From Mesorhizobium sp. B4-1-4 (GTDB lineage: Bacteria > Pseudomonadota > Alphaproteobacteria > Rhizobiales > Rhizobiaceae), in the NCBI RefSeq assembly GCF_006439395.2, contig NZ_CP083950.1, positions 1,364,001-1,428,000 of the forward strand: DNA of 64,000 nucleotides, given 5' to 3'. Below the pieces are notes generated by a model, which had not been told where the DNA came from, ran no database searches, and saw nothing but the letters and a program-made list of their open reading frames with translations. The translations under genes were made by a program, and so were the position numbers. Shown here piece after piece: positions 20,050 through 30,177 of the stretch. Every line of letters starts with the position of its first letter. Within the stretch, counting starts at the first letter, position 1.

Positions 20050-20616
20050 GTGAGCGACCAGAACGAAAACCTGTTCAGAACCGCGCTCGACGAACTCGGC
20101 GCCGTGCTGGCGCGCGTGGATGAAGGCCGCATCGATGCCGCGTGCAATATGTTGGCCGATGCCGGGCGGATCGTCGTCTATGGCTGCGGCCGCGAGGCCC
20201 TGCAGGTCAAGGGTTTTGCCATGCGGCTCTATCATCTGGGACTGCCGGTCTCGGTGGTCGGCGACATGACCACGCCGCCGCTGGGGCCGGGCGATGTTTT
20301 CCTGGCCAGTTCCGGGCCGGGAGAAACTTCGACGGTGCTCACCTTGATGCGCGTCGCGCGCGAAGCCGGCGCGACAAATCTGCTGCTGACCGCTCAGTCT
20401 GGTGGTAGTGCGGCGCGGCTGGCTGACACCACGCTGCTCATCCCGGCCCAGACCATGGCCAACGACCAGGGACCGCAAAGGACTTCGGTGCTGCCGATGG
20501 GCTCGCTATTCGAGGGGGCGCTGTTCCTGCTGTTCGAGGTGATGGTGCTGAAGCTCAAAGCCCTGACCGGTGCGTCGCCTGAAGCCATGCGCGCGCGCCA
20601 CACCAACATGGAATAG
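20050..20616 (+). CDS. SIS-domain sugar isomerase (hexuloisomerase-like)
   Basis: A 188-aa protein of one SIS (sugar isomerase) domain. IVVYGCGREALQVKGFAMRL near residue 41 and DVFLASSGPGETSTVL near residue 84 form the phosphosugar pocket; a run of serine and threonine at SSGPGETST contacts the phosphate. Length and pattern resemble 6-phospho-3-hexuloisomerases, but no hexulose-phosphate synthase is adjacent, so the substrate is open. The GTG start is followed by MSDQNENLFRTALDELG. Only 3 nt separate it from the creatininase-family gene, so they form one operon. Confidence 0.8.
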   Translation: MSDQNENLFRTALDELGAVLARVDEGRIDAACNMLADAGRIVVYGCGREALQVKGFAMRLYHLGLPVSVVGDMTTPPLGPGDVFLASSGPGETSTVLTLMRVAREAGATNLLLTAQSGGSAARLADTTLLIPAQTMANDQGPQRTSVLPMGSLFEGALFLLFEVMVLKLKALTGASPEAMRARHTNME

Positions 20617-20619
20617 ATC

Positions 20620-21363
20620 ATGCGCTATGAACTGATGCTGCCGCACCAGATCCGCAAGGCGATCGCCGAAAACTGGCCGGTCGTTCTGCCGCTCGGCGTG
20701 CTGGAATACCATGGCGAGCACATGGCCGTCGGCATGGACACGCTGGCCGTCATCAAGACGCTGGAACTGTTCGAAAAGGAGAGGCACATCGTCATCCTGC
20801 CGCCTTTCTACTATGGCGCGGCGAGTTACGCGGTGGCACCCCCGGAAGGCAGTGGTTCGGTGCAGGTCGGCGGCAATCAACTGGCGCCATTCGGCGAGGA
20901 GCTGTTCTACAGCCTGCTGCGCATCGGTTTCCGCAACATCCACGCCATCATCCACCACCAGACCGAGAATTTCGCCGCCGGCATGCCGACCGATCTGGCC
21001 TTCAAGACCGCGGGCCGGCAGGCCATCTTTCGGTTTCTCGAAAAGGAGCGCGGCGAGGGCTGGTGGGGTTCGAACACCATGACCGATTACTATGCCGGCC
21101 ATGCCCAGGGTGAGAATGTCTTCAACTGGGTGCAGGTGCATCCACTGATGCCGGCCGCTATGAATGGCAAGTATCCGTTCGATCATGCTGGGATCGGCGA
21201 GACGTCATTGATGCTGGCGCTATATCCGGAGGCTGTTGACGCGGCGCACTTCGCCGACAACAAGAGCTGGTATACGGCGAGCGCCAAGGATGCGTCGGCG
21301 GAACTCGGGCACAAGGGCGTCGCCATGATCATGGATCACCTGCGCACGATCCTGAAGGCTTAG
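20620..21363 (+). CDS. Creatininase-family amidohydrolase
   Basis: A 247-aa metal-dependent hydrolase. GVLEYHGEHMAVGMDTL near residue 27 carries the Glu, His and Asp ligands of the creatininase/FAPy-deformylase family, IIHHQTEN holds the next histidine pair region and HAGIGETSLML the ligand glutamate. Known members open cyclic or linear amide bonds. Here the pairing with a SIS isomerase and a sugar importer suggests action on an amidated or lactone-like sugar derivative, which is inference only. Confidence 0.82.
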   Translation: MRYELMLPHQIRKAIAENWPVVLPLGVLEYHGEHMAVGMDTLAVIKTLELFEKERHIVILPPFYYGAASYAVAPPEGSGSVQVGGNQLAPFGEELFYSLLRIGFRNIHAIIHHQTENFAAGMPTDLAFKTAGRQAIFRFLEKERGEGWWGSNTMTDYYAGHAQGENVFNWVQVHPLMPAAMNGKYPFDHAGIGETSLMLALYPEAVDAAHFADNKSWYTASAKDASAELGHKGVAMIMDHLRTILKA

Positions 21364-21467
21364 CCTTTTGTCCTCAGCCAGGCGCTCGGCATGAGGCCCT
21401 TCGGCGTAGCGATCGTGCCCTTGTAGCCGACCCGGATGTTGCACGCGCCCCGGTGCTTCGCCGTCAC
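21360..21467 (-). other. Possible 35-codon frame or repeat remnant
   Basis: Between the convergent creatininase gene and the permease operon, the minus strand has a GTG-initiated frame of 35 codons (begins MTAKHRGACNIRVGYKGT) whose stop overlaps the creatininase stop. Nothing identifies a function and there is no convincing ribosome-binding site. It may be a gene remnant or a dispersed repeat. Confidence 0.2.
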
Positions 21468-21478
21468 GCCTATCCGGC

Positions 21479-22396
21479 CTATTTCACGGCTCCCGCTGTC
21501 ATGCCCATGATCAGATAGCGTTCCAGGGCGATGCCGATGACCGCCAGCGGCGCGATGGCCGCGGTGGCAAGGGCCGCCATCGACCACCAGTTGATGCCTT
21601 GCGAGCCGGTCTGGCTCGCCACCATCACCGGGATGGTCTTGGCATCGGTCGAGGTCAAAAGGGCGGCGAAGAAATACTCGTTCCAGCACAGCACCATCGC
21701 CAGGATGAAGGCGGCGACCATGCCCGGCAGCGCGATCGGCATGACGATGCGCAAGAATGCGCCCCAGATCGACAGGCCATCGACGAGTGCTGCTTCCTCC
21801 AGTTCGACCGGTATCGAGTTGAACTGGTCGCGCATGATCCAGATGACGATCGGCAGCACCATCAGCGTGTAGAGCAGGATCAGCCCGACGCGCGTGTCTA
21901 GCAGGCCGACCTCCCGGTAGAGGACCAGGAAGGGCAGGGCGAGCACCACAGGCGGCAGGATCAGCTGCGACAGGAAGAAGAACGAGATATCCTCGTTCTT
22001 GAACCAGGCGAAGCGGTAGCGGTAGCGCGTGAGGCCGTAGGCGGCGAGGCTGCCGATGATGATGGCGAGGCTCGACGCCCCAACCGAGGTGATGACCGAA
22101 TTCATGAAGCGCTTGAAGAATTCGTCACGCACCGTGGAGGTCTGGGAAATCGAATCCGGCGACAGGCCAAGCGATCGCCAGCCCTTCCAGTCCGGCTGGA
22201 AGTCTATGAAGGGGATGAGATGCCCTTGCGTGACGTCGACCGCCGATTTGAACGAGGTCGTTATCGTCCAATAGATCGGGAACAGGCAGATGAAGGCCCA
22301 GAACACCAGCGCGCCGTAGATGAAGACGCGGCTGGTGATGAAGCTCGCCGGAGAGCGGATTTCGGAGACGGTATAGTCGGTGGTCTGAACGCTCAT
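21479..22396 (-). CDS. Carbohydrate ABC transporter permease, MalG type
   Basis: Inner-membrane subunit of a CUT1 sugar importer, 305 aa with six predicted membrane segments. ALVFWAFICLFPIYWTITTSF is the typical first segment and the EAA loop is LEEAALVDGLSIWGAFLRIV, the docking site for the ATPase. It starts 12 nt after the upstream permease stop. MSVQTTDYTVSEI is chosen as the start because the frame further upstream only covers the end of the neighbouring permease gene. The ATPase is encoded divergently at 25583. Confidence 0.92.
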   Translation of the reverse strand: MSVQTTDYTVSEIRSPASFITSRVFIYGALVFWAFICLFPIYWTITTSFKSAVDVTQGHLIPFIDFQPDWKGWRSLGLSPDSISQTSTVRDEFFKRFMNSVITSVGASSLAIIIGSLAAYGLTRYRYRFAWFKNEDISFFFLSQLILPPVVLALPFLVLYREVGLLDTRVGLILLYTLMVLPIVIWIMRDQFNSIPVELEEAALVDGLSIWGAFLRIVMPIALPGMVAAFILAMVLCWNEYFFAALLTSTDAKTIPVMVASQTGSQGINWWSMAALATAAIAPLAVIGIALERYLIMGMTAGAVK

Positions 22397-22407
22397 GATC
22401 CGGCCAC

Positions 22408-23529
22408 TCAGTTGACGTTGCGCACGAAGCGGTTGGCAAGCTTCAGGAGCCAGGTCACGAACACGACGATGATGATGAGATAGGCCATCGCCAGCATGGT
22501 GCCGTAGCCGACATTCGAGCGGTCGCGGTATTCGCGGTAGATGAAGCTCGAGACGGAATCGGTCGCACCACCCGGGCCGCCCGACGTCACCGTGATGATG
22601 ATGTCGGCAAGCTTCAGCTTGAAGATGATGCGCAGGATGACCGCCGTCACCGACACCGGCAGCATCAGCGGGAAGGTGACCTGCCAGAAGGTCTGCCATG
22701 CGGTCGCGCCGTCGACGCGCGCTGCCTCCAGCACCTCGCGCGACATCGCCTGCAGGCCGGCGAGCAGCATGATCATCATGAACGGAATGAAGGTCCAGGC
22801 ATCAAGCAGCATGATCGAGATGCGCGCGGTGATCGGGTCGGAAAAGAAGGCCGGATTGTCCCAGCCGAGATGGCGTGCCAGTGTTGCCGCCGGTCCGAAC
22901 CGGTACTCCATCAGCGACTTGCCGATCATCCAGGACACCGCGACCGGCGACAGCATCAGCGGCATCAGGAAGACGACGCGGAAGAATTTTCGCGCCCGGA
23001 TCTGCGCGTTGAGCAACAACGCCAGCCCGAAGGCGATGACATATTCGACCAGCACCGCCAGCACGTAGAGCACCATGTTGAACAGTGCGTTGCGGTAGTA
23101 GGGATCGCCAAGCATCTGCCAGAAATTGTCGAGGCCGTTGAACCTGCGGCCACTGAAGGAGCTGAGATTCCAGTCGGTGAGCGCAATGTAGAAACCGAAC
23201 AGCGTCGGGAAGATCACCATGGCGATGGTGAAAAGCAGCGCCGGCAACAGGAACAGCGCGCGCTGGCCGTCCTCGCCCCGCGTCAGAACCTGGCCGATGC
23301 CGAGTGCCACGCCCCACAGCACATAGGCATAGACGACAGGACGCCATGTCTCGAAGCCGATCGTATCGATTTCGCTCTTGTAGAGGATCTGCACCACGAT
23401 GATCGCGAGCAAGCCAAACGTGGCGATTGTCATCAGCGCCCAGCCGAGACGTTTGCGGCCCGGCGGGATCAGATCATAAGGGACGGCGTCAGCCGGCCAC
23501 TGGTGTGCGGTCGAAGTCTGGTCAGCCAC
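22408..23529 (-). CDS. Carbohydrate ABC transporter permease, MalF type
   Basis: Partner permease of 373 aa. It has an N-terminal pair of membrane segments before the core domain (ATFGLLAIIVVQILY, then VVYAYVLWGVALGIG), an ALLFTIAMVIFPTLFGFY segment opening the conserved domain and the EAA loop EVLEAARVDGATAWQTFWQV. Together with the MalG-type subunit it forms the heterodimeric channel. It lies between the binding-protein gene and the second permease in one minus-strand operon. Confidence 0.92.
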   Translation of the reverse strand: MADQTSTAHQWPADAVPYDLIPPGRKRLGWALMTIATFGLLAIIVVQILYKSEIDTIGFETWRPVVYAYVLWGVALGIGQVLTRGEDGQRALFLLPALLFTIAMVIFPTLFGFYIALTDWNLSSFSGRRFNGLDNFWQMLGDPYYRNALFNMVLYVLAVLVEYVIAFGLALLLNAQIRARKFFRVVFLMPLMLSPVAVSWMIGKSLMEYRFGPAATLARHLGWDNPAFFSDPITARISIMLLDAWTFIPFMMIMLLAGLQAMSREVLEAARVDGATAWQTFWQVTFPLMLPVSVTAVILRIIFKLKLADIIITVTSGGPGGATDSVSSFIYREYRDRSNVGYGTMLAMAYLIIIVVFVTWLLKLANRFVRNVN

Positions 23530-23576
23530 AAATCTCGCCCGTTTTAGAAAATTCCGCTATGGCCGGAAGGGTCAGA

Positions 23577-23607
23577 CATGGTCCGGCGGATCGCCCGCCG
23601 GACCATG
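23577..23607 (-). other. Perfect 13-bp hairpin between binding-protein and permease genes
   Basis: CATGGTCCGGCGG (23577-23589) is exactly complementary to CCGCCGGACCATG (23595-23607) around a five-base loop. It begins 12 nt after the binding-protein stop and has no downstream T tract. This position is where intra-operon hairpins stabilise the 5' mRNA or reduce read-through so that binding protein is made in excess. Confidence 0.7.
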
Positions 23608-23619
23608 GATTTATGACAA

Positions 23620-25287
23620 TCAGGCCATGCCGAGCGAGGCCTTGTAGAGCTTGACCTGCTTTTCGCGGCCGATCTGGTCGGTGAGCTTTTCCCAGGCGGC
23701 GGCGATGGCATCGGCTCCTTCCTGTGCCTTCATCTTGCCGGCGAAGGTGTTGGCCAGGATGTCCTCGGCGGCGCTGTAATACTGGAAGATGCCGGGGATG
23801 CGGGGCTCGATCGCCGCGTTGGGATGGTTGTAGCTATCGCCTTCCGACTTGAGGTAGGAGGTGATGAAGGCTTCGTCGTAGCCCGCGGCCACCCATTCCG
23901 GAATGTCGAAGTGCGAATTGCGGTAGGGCTGGAAGCCGGACGGATACATTGCCGTCCAGATCGACAGGTCCTTGCCGCCAAGATGGGCGGCGGCCGACCA
24001 CGCCGCCTTCTTTTTCTTTTCGTCCTTGTCGACGCGGGCCATGACATAGACGCCCCAGCCGAGATAGGCGCAGTTCGGCGAATAGTTCGGACCGCTGGCC
24101 AGCTTTTCCCATTTGCCAGTCTTGGAATTGTAGACATCGTCGGAGCCCGGCAGGATCGAGAAGCCGGTGACATCGCCGATGACCGATGAATCATTGGTCT
24201 TGACGTTCGAGCCGACGTCGCCCCACCAGGGGATCATCGAGCCCGTGCCGGCCAGGAATTGCTGGAAGGCGGTTGTGTTCGGGTCGGCGTTGATCTGGTC
24301 GGCGGGTTCGGAGGGCAGAGCGTCGATCACGTCCTGGATGGCGCGCACCCAGGCAGGGTTGTTGATCCGCGGCTTCATCGTGTCGGCGTCGAACAGCCAG
24401 GCCTTGTCGTCGGGGTGTTTGGCGTAGGCGGTGGCGCGGCTGCCCAGGAAGTAGAAACCGAAACCGCCCCAGGGCTTAGGCGCGTCGAGATAGCCATAGA
24501 CATCCTGGCCCTTGAATTTCTTGCCTTTGAGGAATTTGGTCACGGCCTGCACCTGCTGCCAGGTCTTCGGCACGCCCCATTCGCCTGCACCGCCGCCATC
24601 CTTCCATTGCTTGGCGAGGTCCGCGTCTGCGAACACGTCAGTGCGGTAATTGAAGTTGTGCGTGTCGCCATCGATGGTCACGCGGTACTGCTTGCCATCC
24701 CACGTGCCGACCGGCGGCTTCAGATAGTTGACCAGATCGTCGAAATCGATCTGTTTCTTGACCCAATCGGGCATCTCCGACGTCAGGCCCTTGCCGCAGA
24801 CATCGCCTTCGAAGGGCGCGCCCATCTCAATGATGTCGAAGTCGACGGTGCCGGTGGCGATCGACTGCTGCAGGCGGGCGTTGTAATCAGCCTGCGCCAG
24901 GTCGATCCAGCTGATCTTGGCGCCCGTATAGGCCTCCCACGGCTTCAGGAAGCCGCGGAACAGCACATTGTGCAGGTTCTGGTTGTTGAGACCCATGAAT
25001 GTCAGCTCGACACCGGCGAACTCGCCTTGCTTGACATTTGCCTTGGTCGCGTCGAGGCAGAGCTCGCCGACCTTCTGGAAATCGGCATCGGTCGGCTGGC
25101 CTTTGCCAACGCCGGGAATCTGCAGGATTTTCGCACGAAGTTCGCTTGCCGCGGAGGCAGGGCGCGTCAAGGCGCCGAGCCCTGCACCGGATGCCGCCGC
25201 GATCGCCGCCATGCTGGCAGCGCCCTTCAATATGTCACGCCTGGTCGCACCAGCGCTGACCAGTTTTTCGTAAAGACCTACTCTCAT
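23620..25287 (-). CDS. Extracellular solute-binding protein of a sugar ABC importer, Tat-type signal
   Basis: Periplasmic receptor of 555 aa, longer than the usual 400-450 aa of family 1 binding proteins. The N-terminus has a twin-arginine motif, TRRDILKGAAS, followed by an Ala-rich hydrophobic stretch and a likely cut at PASAAS, so it is probably exported folded through Tat. The mature part has the alternating alpha/beta pattern of cluster B receptors (FLKPWEAYTGAKISWIDLAQ; AFQQFLAGTGSMIPWWGDVG). First gene of the minus-strand operon; its promoter region is shared with the divergent ATPase gene. Confidence 0.88.
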   Translation of the reverse strand: MRVGLYEKLVSAGATRRDILKGAASMAAIAAASGAGLGALTRPASAASELRAKILQIPGVGKGQPTDADFQKVGELCLDATKANVKQGEFAGVELTFMGLNNQNLHNVLFRGFLKPWEAYTGAKISWIDLAQADYNARLQQSIATGTVDFDIIEMGAPFEGDVCGKGLTSEMPDWVKKQIDFDDLVNYLKPPVGTWDGKQYRVTIDGDTHNFNYRTDVFADADLAKQWKDGGGAGEWGVPKTWQQVQAVTKFLKGKKFKGQDVYGYLDAPKPWGGFGFYFLGSRATAYAKHPDDKAWLFDADTMKPRINNPAWVRAIQDVIDALPSEPADQINADPNTTAFQQFLAGTGSMIPWWGDVGSNVKTNDSSVIGDVTGFSILPGSDDVYNSKTGKWEKLASGPNYSPNCAYLGWGVYVMARVDKDEKKKKAAWSAAAHLGGKDLSIWTAMYPSGFQPYRNSHFDIPEWVAAGYDEAFITSYLKSEGDSYNHPNAAIEPRIPGIFQYYSAAEDILANTFAGKMKAQEGADAIAAAWEKLTDQIGREKQVKLYKASLGMA

Positions 25288-25582
25288 CGATTATTCCTCC
25301 CAGAATATCTGCGTGAACGGATGTAGCCAAACTTCTCAGGCGTTGGAGCGCCAACGATTCTCCCGGCTCGGAAAACGAAATACGCAGGCCCCCACCTGCT
25401 CGATTGAAATTCCGATTTTTGCGGTTCGGGAAACCAGCGCTCGGACCAGCGCCCATCACTATTCTCACAACCAAACGCCGTGTCAACGAGAACAGGTTTT
25501 TATCTATAAGAGACCGACTTGCCCTGGCAGGTCGCGTTGGTTAGCTTCTGCGCCTACGGCCAGTGGAGCCGATGGGGGAGAT
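25288..25582. promoter_or_regulatory. Divergent promoter region between the two sugar-import operons
   Basis: 295 nt with no credible gene separate the binding-protein operon (minus) from the ATPase-mutarotase-kinase operon (plus). The stretch near 25480-25515 is the most AT-rich part. It must hold both promoters and probably a shared operator, but I could not identify an unambiguous palindrome and no regulator gene lies in this locus. Confidence 0.5.
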
Positions 25583-26632
<1,050 letters not shown>

Positions 26633-26659
26633 TCTTAAACGGAGTTCACGAGGACCATC

Positions 26660-27112
26660 ATGCTCAAAGGGATCGATCCGCTGCTCAATGCCGATGTGCT
26701 CCAGGCATTGCGGGCGATGGGCCATGGCGATGACCTGATCATCGCCGATACCAACTTCCCGTCCGATTCGGTGGCACGCCAGACGGCGCTCGGCCGGCTG
26801 CTGCGCATCGATGCGTCGGCGGCGCAAGTGGTCAAGGCGGTGCTGTCGCTCTACCCGCTGGACACGTTCGTCGACGATTCCGCCGCCCGCATGGAGATCG
26901 TCGGCAAGCCGGACGAGATTCCGCCGGTGCAGAAAGAGGTGCAAAAGGAGATCGACGCGGCCGAGGGCAAATCCTGGCCGATGCTGCCGGTCGAGCGCTA
27001 CGCCTTCTACGAGCGCGCCAAGCAGGCCTATTGCGTCATCCAGACCGGCGAGCGCCGCTTCTATGGCTGCTTCGCCTTCCGCAAGGGCGTTGTGCCGCCG
27101 GATGCGGAGTAG
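26660..27112 (+). CDS. RbsD/FucU-family sugar mutarotase
   Basis: A 150-aa protein interconverting sugar anomers before phosphorylation or oxidation. MLKGIDPLLNADVLQALRAM with GHGDDLIIADTNFP carries the N-terminal His and Asp of the FucU/RbsD family, and YAFYERAKQAYCVIQTGERR holds the C-terminal tyrosines that line the pocket. Overall it is closer to FucU (L-fucose mutarotase) than to RbsD by the GHGDDLIIADTNFP pattern. Located between the ATPase and the kinase. Confidence 0.88.
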   Translation: MLKGIDPLLNADVLQALRAMGHGDDLIIADTNFPSDSVARQTALGRLLRIDASAAQVVKAVLSLYPLDTFVDDSAARMEIVGKPDEIPPVQKEVQKEIDAAEGKSWPMLPVERYAFYERAKQAYCVIQTGERRFYGCFAFRKGVVPPDAE

Positions 27113-27116
27113 CGGC

Positions 27117-28055
27117 ATGGCCTCGGGCAAGCCGATCATCATCCTCGGTGTCTTTGTCGCCGACACCGCCTATCGCGCCGATCGCCAGCCCCGCATGGGC
27201 GAAACGATCCTCGGCAACTCGTTCAAACTCGGGCCGGGCGGCAAGGGATCGAACCAGGCCGTGGCCGCCGGCAAGCTCGGCGCCGACATCACCTTCCTGA
27301 CCCGGCTTGGCGTCGATGCCTTCGCCGACATGGCTAGGCAGACCTGGAAGGATGCCGGCGTGAAAAGCGCCGTCATCGACACGCCGGATAGCTACACGGG
27401 CGCCGCCTACATCTTCGTCGAGGAGGGAAGCGGCAACAACGCCATCATCGTCAGCCCCGGCGCCGCGATGTTGATCTCGCCCGGTGACATCGAGGCCAAT
27501 GCGGCCCTGATCCGCGGCGCCGGTGTTTTTGTCACGCAGCTCGAACAGCCGATCGATGCCGCCACGCGGGCACTGGAGATCGCGCGCGGGGCAGGGGTGA
27601 CGACCATCCTCAATCCCGCTCCGGCGGCAAAGCTTCCCGACCGCATCTACACGCTCAGCGACTATCTCACGCCCAATGAGACGGAAATCGAGGAACTGAC
27701 CGGAATGAAGGTCTCCTCGGTCGATGACGCCCGCGCCGCTGCCGGCAAACTGCTAGAAAAGGGTGTCGGCACGGTCATCGTCACGCTCGGCGACAAGGGT
27801 GCGCTACTTCACACGAAAGATCGCTCCGAGCACATCCCGGCGATCAATGCCGGCCCCGTGGTCGAAACCACCGGTGCGGGCGATGCGTTCAACGGTGGCC
27901 TTGCCGTCGCGCTGTCGCGAGGCATGGAGCCGCTGCAAGCGGTGCGATTCGCGTGCGCCGTCGCCGGCATTTCGGTGACGCGACCCGGCACGGCACCGTC
28001 GATGCCGACACTGCAGGAGGTCGAGGCGCTGCTGGCGAAAAGCGATGCGGCTTAG
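27117..28055 (+). CDS. Ribokinase-type PfkB sugar kinase
   Basis: A 312-aa PfkB-family kinase. GPGGKGSNQAVAAGKLGADI near residue 40 is PfkB signature 1, and VVETTGAGDAFNGGLAVAL near residue 240 is signature 2 with the catalytic Asp in GAGD. NPAPA and TPNETEIEELTG are typical ribokinase segments. The ATG at 27117 has GGAG at 27106; an ATG at 27102 that overlaps the mutarotase gene is an alternative. It would phosphorylate the imported sugar; ribose is only the default guess. Confidence 0.88.
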   Translation: MASGKPIIILGVFVADTAYRADRQPRMGETILGNSFKLGPGGKGSNQAVAAGKLGADITFLTRLGVDAFADMARQTWKDAGVKSAVIDTPDSYTGAAYIFVEEGSGNNAIIVSPGAAMLISPGDIEANAALIRGAGVFVTQLEQPIDAATRALEIARGAGVTTILNPAPAAKLPDRIYTLSDYLTPNETEIEELTGMKVSSVDDARAAAGKLLEKGVGTVIVTLGDKGALLHTKDRSEHIPAINAGPVVETTGAGDAFNGGLAVALSRGMEPLQAVRFACAVAGISVTRPGTAPSMPTLQEVEALLAKSDAA

Positions 28056-28181
28056 GCCGAGACCTTAGCCTCGGAATCCAGCCTTCAACACCCCGTTGAT
28101 ATGCTCAAGAGATCGAGCCAAGGTCCGAAAGGACTTGTGTCACTCATGCCTTGCAAGGGATTTCTGACATTCAACGTCGAC

Positions 28182-28222
28182 ATTTCTCTTCAAGCCAAAG
28201 GTTTGATACCCTTGAGAGAAAT
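28182..28222 (-). other. Inverted repeat abutting the 3' end of tRNA-Asp
   Basis: ATTTCTCTTCAAG (28182-28194) and CTTGAGAGAAAT (28211-28222) are complementary except for one bulged T; the loop has a further CAAA/TTTG pairing. It starts at the last base of the encoded CCA end. It could be a 3' processing or termination structure, although no T run follows. Confidence 0.5.
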
Positions 28223-28298
28223 GGCGCGAGTGACGGGGCTCGAACCCGCGACCTCCGGCGTGACAGGCCGGCACTCTAACCAACTGAGCTACACCCGC
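28222..28298 (-). tRNA. tRNA-Asp (GTC)
   Basis: A 77-nt cloverleaf. Acceptor strand GCGGGTG pairs with CACTCGC (one G-T pair), anticodon loop CTGTCAC gives GTC, the T arm contains GGTTCGAGCC and the CCA end is encoded in the DNA. Confidence 0.97.
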
Positions 28299-28515
28299 GC
28301 ATTGACGAGCACGTGTCAGCCGTGTTCGTCGTTGGGCCGCTGGATAAGGGGTTCGCCACCGGGTGTCAAGCGCACGAAACCATCATAACAGCAAACTGGA
28401 GAAGGTTTTTTGACAGCCGGCGTTTTGTGGGCAAATCCGGCGTGCGAACAGGACGGCAGCTGTTCATTGGGCCTTGCGAAGCCGGTCCCGACCGCTTAAA
28501 GGTCCGCGCCGGAGC

Positions 28516-28591
<76 letters not shown>

Positions 28592-28678
28592 TATGGTCTC
28601 ATGATTTTATGGATTATTTCGCATTGTCGGCTGGCTATTTTTGCGCTGAGCCCGAGCTTGGATGTGAAAATAGGTGTG

Positions 28679-29356
28679 ATGCGTCCTTGGATGTCTCCCG
28701 TTCATCGTAACATCGCCGTGTCGTTGATCGGATGTCTGTTGGTGGCAGGCTGCTTCGACGTGAAGCAGGATCTGGCATTCCGTAGCGACGGGACCGCTAC
28801 GGCCAACGTCCGCATAGCTGTGGATGCTTCGCTGCTTGCGATGGCCAAGGACGCGAACAGCAAATGGTGCAGTTCTGAAAAGCTGTTGTCCTTGAGAGGA
28901 ATCACCGGAACAGCCGAGCAGACAACCGAGGGAGGGGATGAAGTCTGCTCCATCTCATTCTCCGGCAAGACGGACGATCTCGTTGCGGCTCTTTCGAATG
29001 CCAATGTCGGAGGGGACAAAAGGCAAGGGGTTCAGCTCAACCAGGTTGGGGAAAATTACGAATTCGTGGTCAATTTCCCCAGTCTCAAGCCAACCGGCAA
29101 GTACGCCGACGATCCAATGGCACAAGGGCTGCAGACCCTCATATTGGCGAAGATGTCAGGCAGGCACATCGCGTGGACGGTGACGGCTCCGCGCATCATC
29201 GAGACAAGTGGCACGATATCGGACGACGGACGGACGGCATCGTATTCCCGACCGCTTGCTTCGGCACTTTCCAGCGACCAGCCGACGACATTTAGAGCGG
29301 TGTTCTCGTTGGAGCCGCCAGGAATGTTCGAACAATTGTTGAACTGGTTCGGATGA
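28679..29356 (+). CDS. Putative lipoprotein, function unknown
   Basis: A 225-aa protein I do not recognise. After a short basic start it has a hydrophobic segment ending in a lipobox, LLVAGC, so Cys is probably acylated and the protein anchored in an envelope membrane. The mature part begins FDVKQDLAFRSDGTATANVR, a beta-rich opening typical of small lipoproteins with repeated strands, and ends with PPGMFEQLLNWFG. An AGGT at 28671 supports the start at 28679; an ATG four codons later is possible. It stands alone between tRNA-Val and the convergent SDR gene. Confidence 0.78.
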   Translation: MRPWMSPVHRNIAVSLIGCLLVAGCFDVKQDLAFRSDGTATANVRIAVDASLLAMAKDANSKWCSSEKLLSLRGITGTAEQTTEGGDEVCSISFSGKTDDLVAALSNANVGGDKRQGVQLNQVGENYEFVVNFPSLKPTGKYADDPMAQGLQTLILAKMSGRHIAWTVTAPRIIETSGTISDDGRTASYSRPLASALSSDQPTTFRAVFSLEPPGMFEQLLNWFG

Positions 29357-29393
29357 GGGCGCCGGCTTTCACGTGCAGAACCGGGCGTCAGGC

Positions 29394-30164
29394 TCAGGGC
29401 GGCGCCATCCGAAAATCCTTACCCTCCGGCAACAGCTGCCCGCCATCGACGACAATGGTCGTGCCGGTGATGTAGCTGGCATCGTCCGAGGCGAGGAACA
29501 GGAAGGCATTGGCGACGTCGCGCGGGCTGCCGAGCCGGCCGAGCGGGATGGAATCCTCCATGTTCTTGATATAGGCGGCGCCGCGATGCAGTTGGATGGC
29601 TTCGGTCAGGATGTTGCCGGGCTCGACGCCGTTGACGGTGATGCCGTAGCCGGAGAACTCCAGTGCCGCTGCCCGAATGAAGCCGTTGATGCCGGCCTTG
29701 CTGGCCGAGTAGTGACCATGGCCGGGACTGGTCACGTGCGGGCCAGTGATCGATGAGGTGTATAGCATGCGCCCGGAGCGCTGCGCCTTCATCGGCACCA
29801 GGGCCGCGCGGCTGGCATTGAAGGTGCCGCGCAAATTGACGGCCATGACGCGGTCCCAGTCGTCGGCGCTGGTGTTTTCGATCAGTTGCCAGGGATAGAT
29901 GCCGGCATTCTGCACGATGATGTCGAGGCGGCCGTGGCGCTCCAGCGCCAGAGCCACGGCCGCCTCGGCATCGCGCATTTGCGAGATATCGGTGCGGACG
30001 AAAGGGGCTCCGAGCTCATTCGCCGTCGCTTGCCCGGCCTCGGTCTCGGTGTCGGCGAGCACCAGCCTTGCCCCTTCTTCGGCGAAGCGCAGCGCGATAC
30101 CCTTGCCGATGCCGCGCGCGCAGCCGATGATCAGCGCCACCTTGTCTTTCAGTCGTCCGGTCAT
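29394..30164 (-). CDS. Short-chain dehydrogenase/reductase in a sugar ABC operon
   Basis: NAD(P)-dependent classical SDR of 256 aa. The dinucleotide motif is GCARGIGKG (residues 14-22), NAG appears in VQNAGIYPW and the catalytic Tyr and Lys in YSASK, with the Ser in TSSITGP. DTETE after the second strand suggests NAD preference through an Asp. Last gene of the ROK-ABC operon, 13 nt after the permease, so it probably oxidises the imported sugar or polyol. Confidence 0.9.
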   Translation of the reverse strand: MTGRLKDKVALIIGCARGIGKGIALRFAEEGARLVLADTETEAGQATANELGAPFVRTDISQMRDAEAAVALALERHGRLDIIVQNAGIYPWQLIENTSADDWDRVMAVNLRGTFNASRAALVPMKAQRSGRMLYTSSITGPHVTSPGHGHYSASKAGINGFIRAAALEFSGYGITVNGVEPGNILTEAIQLHRGAAYIKNMEDSIPLGRLGSPRDVANAFLFLASDDASYITGTTIVVDGGQLLPEGKDFRMAPP

Positions 30165-30177
30165 GCGAGCCGTCCTG

